Assembly: GCF_020966635.1 (NCBI RefSeq)
Contig: NZ_JAJKFQ010000002.1
Location: forward strand, 1,301,996-1,365,995
Direction: 5' to 3'
Source: Stieleria sp. JC731
GTDB lineage: Bacteria; Planctomycetota; Planctomycetia; Pirellulales; Pirellulaceae
DNA length: 64,000 nucleotides
Shown: positions 50,631 through 61,100 of the stretch, in pieces
Numbering within the stretch: the first letter of the stretch is position 1
Layout: each line of letters starts with the position of its first letter
Made by a program: the position numbers and the translations under genes
Notes under the pieces: generated by a model
Told to the model about the DNA's origin: nothing
Seen by the model: the letters and a program-made list of their open reading frames with translations, nothing else
Databases searched by the model: none

Positions 50631-50989
50631 AGGTTCCTCGAATACTGAAAGGGAAAACAGCGTCTTGCGCAGACGGAGAGCACGAATCGACCCAGCGAAA
50701 GAAATGGCTCCCGGGCCTGTTGGGGAATGCCAGCGAGAGAAACTGGTCTAGTTCAAGAGGGCGCCGCGAAACGCATGGAACGCCCGTTGTCGTTTGCGCG
50801 CGAACCGGCGCGCAGACACGATATTCGCAAGCACGGCATGATCCGCAACTACCCGGGCGACACGATCACCAGATGCCGATGCCCAAAGAGGCGGTTGAGA
50901 TCATCATGCACTGCAACCGTCTCGCGTCGGCGATCTTGAATTGGTGCGTCTCCAGCGAATTGGAACGGATAACCGATTCCAATCACCTT

Positions 50990-51018
50990 ATATGCCGCAA
51001 AAACGGCCTGAATTTAGC
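50990..51018 (+). repeat. Spaced repeat ATATGCCGCA-N12-ATTTAGC, copy B
   Basis: ATATGCCGCA at 50990-50999 and ATTTAGC at 51012-51018 with the same 12-base spacing. Here the spacer makes a small GCCG/CGGC hairpin around an A run. The conserved halves with a variable spacer suggest a bipartite recognition or transposon-end sequence. Confidence 0.6.
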
Positions 51019-51115
51019 AATCCGTGGTCGAATGGGCTGGGATTGCATACGTCCAAAACACTTGGCGTGGTGCCAGAGCTAAGAAATGGCCTCCTGCCAT
51101 AACACTCTCTACCCA

Positions 51116-51144
51116 ATATGCCGCATTTTGCCCGTTAATTTAGC
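51116..51144 (+). repeat. Spaced repeat ATATGCCGCA-N12-ATTTAGC, copy C
   Basis: ATATGCCGCA at 51116-51125 and ATTTAGC at 51138-51144, spacing 12. The similarity extends a few bases beyond (GCAAT after copies B and C). It lies 25 bases before the long hairpin at 51169. Confidence 0.6.
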
Positions 51145-51168
51145 AATTTCCGGCCGTTGAATGCGTCT

Positions 51169-51210
51169 CGTATGGATGGGCGTACATGGTCATATACGCA
51201 TATCCATACG
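51169..51210. repeat. 42-base nested hairpin next to repeat copy C
   Basis: CGTATGGAT (51169-51177) is a perfect inverted repeat of ATCCATACG (51202-51210). Inside it GCGTA (51180-51184) pairs with TACGC (51195-51199), with a ten-base loop. There is no T tract on either side. It may be a protein-binding palindrome, part of a mobile palindromic unit, or a structured RNA. Confidence 0.5.
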
Positions 51211-51446
51211 GGAAGCATTTAGTTTGAAGCGCCGCTAGAAACGGCTGAAGACTCAAATTATTTGACTCACCGTTTCGGTCTGGCAACAACTTGTCCTGGT
51301 CCGCTTCAATCGAAGGCGGAAACTGTCGCCCGCGACCAAGTCAGCAATCGGGCCGAACAAGTGTTTGATTCAGAACGACACATAGATTGGGACTGAAAAG
51401 CCACTTGGTGAATAACGACCATCAGTGGTGACAAGCTCGAAAAACT

Positions 51447-52088
51447 TCACTTGCGAACCGCATCCGGGCAACGCTTTCGGCGTCGAGCCAGGACCCCTAC
51501 AGCACCGATGACGAGAAGTAAGATACTTGAAGGTTCTGGTACAGCAGAGATGGTTTGGGGCAAGACCGCGAATGTGTCGGCTTGAATCGATGCGAATTCA
51601 TCGATCGGCGTTGGCGTGAGATCGGGTGTGTCCAAGATTAAGGCGGCAGCATCAACTGAGAATGTCAAATCGCCCATGTAGGTCGGAAGCGTTGACACGA
51701 CGACGTTGGCGACCGAACTGTTGGTGCCCGGAACAACGTCGACTCCGGTGAAATCGAAATCACTGAGCGTCAGACGCTGTGTCATCGCCGAGTCAGTATT
51801 GACTGCATCGAAGAACAAGGCGTCGGATGGGAATACGTATCCTGATGCCGCCGCATCTGTTCCCGCGAGATCGAAAAAGTAATCGACTCCGGCGGTGCCA
51901 GAATTTCCCGACAACAATAGGTCGATTTGGTAGGAGCCCAGATTGGTAGCAGCCGGAAGTCCGACCGAAAGGGTGAAACTGCTTCCAGGTGTGTAGGCTG
52001 AGTTTGAGTACAAGAGCTGGACCGGCGCGGCGGAAACTGCGGTCGACATCAATGTCGCAAATGAAAGTAGCAGGAGTCGCAGAGGCAT
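51447..52088 (-). CDS. Secreted PEP-CTERM protein
   Basis: A 213-residue exported protein. Seen: a signal peptide MPLRLLLLSFATLMSTAVSA followed by AP, a beta-rich domain (GSSFTLSVGLPAATNLGSYQ, then IDLLLSG) that resembles cohesin-like folds in spacing, and the C-terminal sorting signal VPEPSSILLLVIGAVGVLA with RRRKR after it. Known: PEP-CTERM proteins are recognised by an exosortase, removed at the PEP motif and delivered to the surface or extracellular matrix. Inferred: a surface protein that could receive the dockerin-like ends of the giant protein encoded directly upstream (59-base gap, same strand). No enzymatic motif is seen. Confidence 0.88.
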   Translation of the reverse strand: MPLRLLLLSFATLMSTAVSAAPVQLLYSNSAYTPGSSFTLSVGLPAATNLGSYQIDLLLSGNSGTAGVDYFFDLAGTDAAASGYVFPSDALFFDAVNTDSAMTQRLTLSDFDFTGVDVVPGTNSSVANVVVSTLPTYMGDLTFSVDAAALILDTPDLTPTPIDEFASIQADTFAVLPQTISAVPEPSSILLLVIGAVGVLARRRKRCPDAVRK

Positions 52089-52147
52089 TTGAAGTATCCT
52101 GACTGGAGTGTAAACGTTTTCAGTGGAATTCGAATTTAGATGGGTGA

Positions 52148-55100
52148 CTAATTCAATAGACGCAGTTTTTGCTGGTCATCCGCCAGAACCCGAAGCATTT
52201 GATCGTCTTCATCATCGTCAGCATCGACGGACGGCGAAAGAAAGACGTGATCGACGGACCTAGCCGAGTCTCGGGCCGCCGAAACCAATTCAAATTCAGC
52301 ACGGCTTGCAGCGTACTCTTGGCTGAGTCGGTTGATGACAAGCAATGCATCAAGCGCCGAGACTGCACCATCTCCGTTGACATCATATTGACTGTTTGAC
52401 GCTGAAGGACCTTCACCTTCCGCGGACGAATTCATTGAAACTTGTTGTCGGCCTAAATGGTTGATGACAACAAGAGCGTCCAAAGCAGAAACGCGGCCAT
52501 CACGATTTGTGTCCTCGTAAGCGATCGGAGCAGGGGCACTGGCCTGAGTTGCTGACAATGGCATCCCATTGGGGGGCGCGATGGATTGACCGTTTGCTCT
52601 GGTGGCGATGATTCGATCTCGGACGCTGATTCGACCGTCGCGGTCGAGGTCGGCGTTCGCGTCGAAGTCGTCCGTATTCGAGAAGCGACCGAGAGAGTCA
52701 AGCACGATTGATCGATCCAATGCATCGACGACCCCATTTCCGTCGGCATCGCCGGTTAGCTTGTGGAAGTAAAATGAGTAGTCATCACCAGCGGTTCCAT
52801 CTGCGTTGCCGTCGAGTCGGTTGCCGGCGAGGTCGGTGACTTGAGCGGCCGCGAAAGTCACCTGATAAAATCCGTCTTCGAGCGATTGGCGTCCGCCCGC
52901 GAACTGGTCCAGCGACCAAGTGATTTGAGAGGTGCCGGTCTCTTCGTCGAAGGTGTAGCGGAATTGGTCCGCAGTCAGCGGGATTAAAACGTCGGTGTCT
53001 GTGTCCGCGTTGACTCCCAAATTCGTTAGCGTCACGGCACCGGTGATCGCGCCGTCGGCGATCATCGCTTCCAGATTGGTTGCTTCGTCGAATGTGAATG
53101 TCAACAAGTCGACATAGGATCGCTGCGTCATCCCTGCCTGAATGACCGTCTGGATTACCGTGGGCGATATGTCGTCTGGTGCCGGAGGGGTCGACGCGAG
53201 TGCATCCGGGGCTTGCGGAATGGCCTCGATCTTTCCCGCGTTATCTCGTGCTACCGAATAGAACGCATATGTGTGCCCGAGTTCGCCAACGTACTGGGCC
53301 GTCGTCAGAGTGGTTCGGCCGAGCCATTTCTCGTAAGGACCGTCGTTGATCGACACGAACACGTCGTATGAGGCGACCGCTGATCCATCCTCATCGTCCG
53401 TGCCCGACCAACTGACGTCGAAAGTGGTTTCGGTTACCTGCGAAGGCAAAGCGTCCACTTCACTGGTTGGGGCAACAGCATCGATCGTGTTGAAGATCGG
53501 CGGCGTGTCGATCGGTTCATTGATGTCAAAGATAATTCGAGCTTCCGCATCGATGATGTCACCGGTAATTGAAGTTCTGCTAGGCCTGACCGAGTACGTC
53601 ACGAACCCGTCGCCTTCCGGGGGCATCAGGTTTGGTGGCAGGAAGCCCAGAAGCGGATCGAATGGTTCGAGTCCCGTTGCCGGATCGATCGCCAAAATTT
53701 CCCAGAACACTTCGCGTGAAGCGATATCGATGCCCGCGACGACATCGATAAAAATCCCATCCTCCTCGACTCGATCGAACCGCTTTGAGAATGCGGCAAC
53801 ATTTGCCGGCACACTGAACACGGTTTCGCCGATTCCAAAGTCGCCAAGTCGGAATGATCGGGGATCAAGATCACTATCCAAAGTCTGCGTAATCCGGAGC
53901 TGTTGCACCGGTGCGTTCGCGACCAACGGGTCGTTCTCGAAGCGTATTCGATATTGAAGATCATCGGTGACGCTTACCCACCGCTGCTCACCAAAACCAT
54001 CAGGCCCGAGAATGTCGTTCGGGTCAGAGTTGAAGAACCGCAAGATTGGATTCCGTCGAATCGGTGAGTTGCCTCCGTTCGGGTTGTCTCCGTTTCCGGG
54101 TTGGCCGTCATCTCCAGGCTCATCATCATCTGTCGGGTCATCGTCGTCGCCAGGCTCCGGCTCCAACGCATCATCGTCGAGTGGTTGCGGCTTCGGCTGG
54201 GGACGAGGGGGGTCGGGATCATTTGGGTTTGGATCAGGGTCTGGGTCCGGATCTGGTTGATTGTCGTCCCGTTCAGCTTTGCAACGCTCGATGCAGTGAT
54301 TGAGTGCACTAAGCAAAGCATTTGCATCCGCGACTGCTGTCAAATACCTCTGCTGTTGTAATTCCAACGTACGCTGATCATTCCTCATCGCATTGAAGCT
54401 TCCCGTTGAAGTTCGAAGCCCACGACTGACGGCAGCGAATGCGTTCTCCAAGTCCTCTTTGATCTGAAAAATCGTTTCGATTCGGTCAAAAAACATTCGG
54501 AATCGAGGTGGGAACAACTCGCTCTGCCCCGCCATCCGGGCAACGACCTCGACAAAACGTGCGACGTCACTCGATATTGAGTTTCCAAGTCGCAAAACTT
54601 GAGCAACCAATTCACTGTAATCATCGACCTCTCCCGCGTCTTTCGCCCGGGCAATAATGTTCTTATACCGCTCGACTCCGTTGTCTGTACCCGCAAGAGC
54701 GGTGAGTGCTCCCAATGTCTCCTTTGAAAGTTGAGATTGCTCGGGTGTAAGGTCGTTAGCAACCTGCATAAGAGTTCCCAGCTCTCGAAAAGCCAAGACT
54801 GACTGTCTAGAGAGTGTCGTCGCTTTAAACAGAGCGACACCACCGTTTAGTGATGCCTGTCCAAAGCCCTGTAAGAACGTTAGCAGGACGTACCCTGCGT
54901 TTTGAAGCATTCGTTCTTCACTATCAAAAACCTCTCTAAGTTCACGAGCCTGCCGCCCAATTGCGCTACTCAGTTGCGTATCCAAATTGCCGCAATCGCA
55001 ATCCTCGGGAACTTCAGGTCGATTTCGTACCTCGAGTGGGCTTGCTTTTATTTCGCTACCGAGGAAAGGTTTTAACCACTCAGGCACGAATCGGGAGAAA

Positions 55101-58100
55101 ATAGATTCACCTTCTGCTAACCTGATCGACTCGTCCGAAACCTCCGAAAAAGAACTTGCTGGAGAAGTGGAAACGTTGCTCTCGTCACTTCGGGCTTCGA
55201 TCACCAAAATGGATGATTCCGCTGAGATTGATCCGATGTTTACTCCATTGCCTGGCTCGACCGTTATGGCGGCTTCGGTAGATTTTTTGTTGCCCAGAGA
55301 AAGAACGACAACCGAGATATCGTCCCCTACAACGGCATCGAATGCAAAATCGCCATTGAAAGCTACTCCGGTCGATGCAATTACGACCCCACGTCTCAGC
55401 AACAGTACGATGGGAGGTACAGCCGTATTGAATGTCGATGGTTTAATTGCTCCGACAAGCGAACCGGTTGCAGGAAAAGGAGTGAGTTCACCAATATCAA
55501 CGTTCGCTAGGGCATTAAACTGTAGCTCAATTTCTTCATGGCTTGGAATGACTATCCTCAACACAACAGATTCGTTTGGAGAGATTTCTGCTGAGAAATC
55601 GCCATTGTCTTGGATTGAGATAACTCGCGGCGAGATGACACCGTCGGAACTTGCCAAGTAAATTGAAGCGGACCGGATCAATTCCAGATCGCTGGCGTTG
55701 AGCGAGCCAAGTATCGAGACTGATTGAATGTCATCAACTGAGAATTCGACACTACTGTCTTCGGCCACGACGACGATTTGATCGTGCGTCCCGGAACTGG
55801 TGACAATGCTCAACCTGTAAACTCCCGGCACCAAGCCCTGTACGTCAAGAGAAGGCTCCAAGACATCTGAAGTCGTAAAGTCAGAAATTGAATTCAATCC
55901 ATCTAGCTGGCTGAGCGTCACGTTCTCGATTGACTCACCAGAGCTATTAGAGATGCTGAGCGTCAGGTTACCGGAATCGAAATCGATCACCTGATCCGAA
56001 CCGAGGTTGACGTCAACCACTTGAGGAACGAAGAAGCTGCTACCGATTGCGTCTACGGATAGTTCATACCTTCCTGCTTTCGTGAACAAGAATGAGAAGC
56101 GGCCTTGGTCGTTGGTCGGCGTTGTCGCGATCAGGACTCCATCCTGCAAGACTGAAACTACTGCGTTTGCCAACCCAGCAAGAGCGTTGCTTGTGACTTC
56201 GCCAGTGAGTCTGGACGAATCGCCTAACTGAAGAACGATTCCGCCGATGGAGGCATTTGAAGAAGTGATAGAAACAAGCTGGCTCGTTGATTCTTTCTGC
56301 CCACTGACGTAGACAACATAGTCTGCGTTCGGAACTCCAATAATCGAGAACGTTCCTTCTTGGCTGGTGACCGTTGAGAAGCTATCTCCGCCGTCCACTC
56401 GCTCAAGCACGGTCAACACCCCCTCCGCGAACTCTCCCGTAGCAAGTCTGACCGTTCCCGCAATCGAACTGTCTTCCATCAGTTGAATCGAAAGGTCGGA
56501 AATATCAGTTCCAAGCTCAACTTCGAGCAACTGCGGTACAGAGCGACCGAAATCTGCTCCAGAGATTGATAGTTCGTAAGTCCCAGGTGGCACAGCGTCG
56601 ATGACGAACTGGTTGTTTGCAACGGGCGCGCTCACTACTAAGCCCTCCATTGACTCCAGCGTTGCGACGGCGTCGTTCCCGACAATCGCACTGTCCTCGA
56701 CGATCACGACTCCCGAAACTGTCGCAGCGGCCACCAAAGAAATGGTCCCTACATCGGCGAGAGAACCATCGTTTACCGCCACGCCCTCAAGTCTGACGGG
56801 TACGGCTCCCTCCTCATTTATCTCCAGGTCATAGACACCCTGCGAGAGTCCTCCTATTCTAAAAATTCCATTCTGGAAAGTCGCCTGAAACGGAATTGAT
56901 GCGCTGCCACCTTCGATAGGAAATGCAACAATCGAAATGGCTGAGGGGTCCTGGCCAACGGCGACCAGTGAACCAGTAATCACAGATTCCTGCTGTAATT
57001 GAAGCTGAAGCGATACATCTTCAGCAAGAACTTCAATTCCTTCGATCTCGACTGTTGCAAATCCCTCGGCTCTTACAATTGCCTTGTAGCTGCCCGGACG
57101 CAAATTTGAGAAATTAACACCTAACTCGTTCTCCGTTGAGAACGTCGATACAGGACTGTCGTCTTCGTCTAACAGATCAAAGGCGAAGTCGTCAATGAAT
57201 CGTCCAGCTTCATCAGTTGCCGTGAGGGCTATTTGAGATCCGTGAAAAGCCTGCATGTCTATGCCGCGACTCTGGATGCCAGCCTCAACTTCGATCAAAT
57301 TGTCGTCAAAATAACCGGCGGAATAGTCAATACGGTAGACGCCAGGATCAAGCGAGTGAAATACAAATTCGCCGTCTATTCGAGTTTCGGCGAGGTAAGC
57401 TTCGTTTGTCGATGCGTGAACTAAACGAAGCTGTTCGCCACCGATTGCAATCTGAAACGAGTTTGCCTGCACCCGGCCAGTCACTGAAGTTGTCAATTCA
57501 GCAAGTGCATTGACAATTTCAAGATCCATCAACTCATAAAACGTTGGGACAGCACCCAAATAGCTTGAAATCAAAGATGCGTTCTTCGCCAACGAGTCCA
57601 GGATATCACCGTTAGTCGTCCCCACATTTGCAATAAGCTGACCGAAGACTTCATCGTATTGCTGGCTAGACAGATTGCTCGGACGCAAACCAGGTTTGAC
57701 AGCGTCCCAATCGAAAATTGCGTCGCGATTGGCGAGTTGCCGGGTTGTCAATGGAACATCGAATCCCGCCTGAAGCGAAGCTTGAGAGTAGAGCGTAAGG
57801 GTTCCGAAGTCGCCAGGCTTCAGAATGCCCTTCGGCCCTCCGTTCTGATTGATCCCGACGAACTCATAGAACAGGCCCAGGTTTCCACCCGTCGGCGTGA
57901 GAAACAGCGGGGTGGTATTGCCGACCAAGACAAACGGAGCTGGTGCATCGTTCAGACCATCATTGGCCCATGCAAATTCAACAGCGTATCTTGCCCCAAT
58001 CCCAACTCGTGATGGAGCATCAATCTGGACTTCCGCAAGCCCGCCACCGCCAGCAACAACCTCAAGACTGTCCTCGACCAAAATCGAACCCGCCGACTCC

Positions 58101-61100
58101 GTCGCCACCTCCACGTCGTAGAACCCTGGAGCGAGACCACGCAAATCGAATGTCGCGTAGCTCTGTATCGACGTGTCGTGCCAAATCTGTTGGGCTGGGA
58201 TCCGTGTGCCTACCGCATCGATGAGCGTTGCTGTTAGGGTGCGATCAAATTTTGCACCGCTGATCGAGATGGTGCGATCTCCGATGTTCCCCCCGCGACC
58301 GAAGGATTCATCGAAGACGGTGAAGTCAATCGTATTTGCCTCGATCGTTATCGACTGGTCATCGGTGTTCTGCTGACCATGGGCGAGCATGTAATAGGTG
58401 CCCGCTTCTGTGACCGATACAACAATTCGCTGATTCGGGGCTAGCGCATTGGCGAAAGTGAAGTCGGCTTCTGATCGAGTCGGTATTTCTCCGAAGCTGA
58501 CGTAGAGTTCGTTGACGGCATCGGCATTGTCCGAATCAAGCTCGAAGAGAAGCGTCTCGCCCTTTTCAACATCGATTTTATAGAATAGCGACTGTCCGTC
58601 ACCGAGATTGCTCGTGACGGGCAGTCCGAGAGTCAGCGATTCAACGTCCACGTCGGTGCGATCGACGGAAGCAGCGAGGTTGTTGTCTTCGTCTGCTTCG
58701 GCGATTTGATTGCGGATATCCGAACGGACGATGACGTGGTAATCGCCGGGGACGACACCGGGCAGCGGTGCTTCGATTGTTCGTGAATAGCTGGTGTTTC
58801 CAGTGATTGGTCCCGAAACATCGACCGATCCGAATAGGCGGTCGCCAATATCCCACTGACCGTCCGCCGAAATGTAGAGCCGGTCGGTCCAACTGCCGTT
58901 GATCGCCTCGGTCGAGAGGTTGCTGACCGTGTAGCTGACCGACGCGACTTGATTCAGCGCTGCGGACGCGGGAACCGTGATCGTGCCGACCGCAAGATCG
59001 ACGGGTGGTGGCAAGGTCAGTTCGATCGGCTGCAGATCCCTAGCGACGTTGTTCGCGACGCTGCCGACTTCCGGAATTCGGTCGCTACCATCCGTGCTGA
59101 CAAAGACATAGTAGGGACCGGAGAGTCCACGCGGGACCGGGAACGTCGCCGACTGGGTGTAGCTTTCACCGATTGCAAGGTCGTTTGGTCGATTGGCGAA
59201 TCCGAGATAGACATCGCCGTCTCGATTGAAAACTTGGTCGAGCGAAAGATAAACCGAGTCGAACCATTCGCCATCGGTCATGAATGCGTCGTTGCGAACT
59301 GACCAAGAAACGTCAATCGTCTGACCGCTGACGCCGTCTGCGGGTGCATCGACGTTTGTTACGACTAGGTCGGCCGGTGGACGTGGGCCGTCGCCCCCGG
59401 TGCCATCAGGATCGAACTCAGCAAAGCGAACGACTTGTGACGTTCCTGTGGCGTTGTTTGATTCACCCGCGCCTTCGATCACACTATTACGGGCATCGGT
59501 CTGAACGAGGACGAAGTATTCACCGACCGCGTCAAGCGGAATCGCGAAGTTACGGTTTCGCGAGTAGCTCTGACCGGACCCGAGCGGGTTGGTTCGCTGG
59601 ACCTCGGCGAGACGGATATCGTTGAGGCTGATGGTCGTGTCTTGCGACAGGTATATTCGATCTGCCCAGAAGTTTGCGTTGGTCGCACCGGTGCCGGTAT
59701 TGGTGACGGACCACTGAATATTGAACGGGCGACCGGCTTCACCCGTATCGGCGGTCGTGAGCGACGTAACTTGCAGGTCGGGCGTGTCGCGACCAATCGA
59801 AAGCGGTGCGGGTGAGCTGACATTGTTGGCGCGCTGGCCATCCTCGAATACTCGTTCGCCCGAGTCAGCTTGCAGGAACAAGAAGTACTCGCCTGGCGAG
59901 ACGCTAAACGGGATCTCGACTGCTTGATTCGCAACGTCGTAGCTTTGCCCAGCTTCGATCAGGCCGTTGTGTGAACGGCGAAGTAGTGTGATGTCGTCGC
60001 CGTTCCCGAAAACTTCGTCGGTCGACAGCACAACATTGTCTGTCCAGCGGCTGATGATGGTGCTGCCCGAGCCGACGTTCTGAACCGACCAATTGGCGAG
60101 AAAGGTCCCGCCCGCGACTGCCGATGGCGGAACCGATAACTGGGTGGAGGACAGATCGGCCGGGCTTTGGGTAAAGCTGGTCGTGGTCGCCGAAACACCG
60201 GTGTTGTTGTCATCGCTTAATTCGAGTACTCCGTTCCGGGAGTCGGTAACGACAAAAACAAAGAACGTACCAGCCAACTCGTCGGGCACGCGACCACTGA
60301 CCGTCGAAGTGTATCGGCTCGCCTCGGTGAAATCGGCGGTCAACGCGCCGAAGTGTGCCGTTGACGTGAGGAAGAAATCGTCGGAAGGATCAAACTGATC
60401 GTCGGACGACAGATAGATTGCGTCGGTCCAGGCTGTCGTTTGCGTGGTGGTCTGGCCCAGGTTTTCGACGGTATAGGTGACCTCGAGCAATTCACCGGAA
60501 CGGGCACCGTTCGGAACGGTGACACTGGTGACTTCAAGGTCGGGGAGTGCTCCCTGAATGATCGTGGTGGGTGTTTCGGAAGCGATCGTGTTGTTTTCTT
60601 CGAACACATGTTCAAACACGTTGCCGCCGGCAAAACCGGTGACCGCATCGGTCTCGACGATGAAGAAGAAGTCGCCGGAAACTTCCAGCGGGATCGCAAA
60701 CTCGGCGGTTGCCGCGTACGTCTCACCGGGAAGTAGTTCGCCACGATGATTTACGAGAGCTAGCGGTCGGTCGTCCTGATCCAGCACTTGATCGGTCGAA
60801 AGAAAGACTCGATCGTTCCATGCGTCGGTTCGGGTGCTTCCGGTGCCCTGATTCCGGACCACCCAATCGATTCGAGCTGTTTCACCGGAGATCCGCATCG
60901 CCGGCGCGACGATCGATTCGACGATCAAATCCGGTGGTGGGGTGAGCGTAACATCGGTGGGTCCAGCGGACGAGATGTTATCGTCCTCGCCGCCAAATTC
61001 ATTGACCCGACTATCGGAATCCGCAATGACTAGGAAGTAGTACGGCCCGTTAATCCCACGCGGCAGAGTGACTTGAAAATCCTCGGTGCGGTATGAGCTG

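Larger units (their letters stand above)
50631..51446. other. Intergenic region upstream of the 15-gene cluster
   Basis: About 800 bases between two minus-strand genes. It contains two copies of the ATATGCCGCA-N12-ATTTAGC repeat (50990, 51116) and a long hairpin at 51169-51210. A 120-codon plus-strand frame from 50720 runs across a repeat copy and has no ribosome-binding site or family-like sequence, so I do not call it. The promoter of the cluster should lie close to 50640-50700. Confidence 0.55.

Noticed and set aside
50720..51082. Plus-strand 120-codon frame
   Set aside because: It runs through a copy of the spaced repeat, has no ribosome-binding site and no recognisable domain.
54000..54330. 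Plus-strand Gly/Ser-rich frames
   Set aside because: They are the complement of the Asp/Pro linker of the giant protein.
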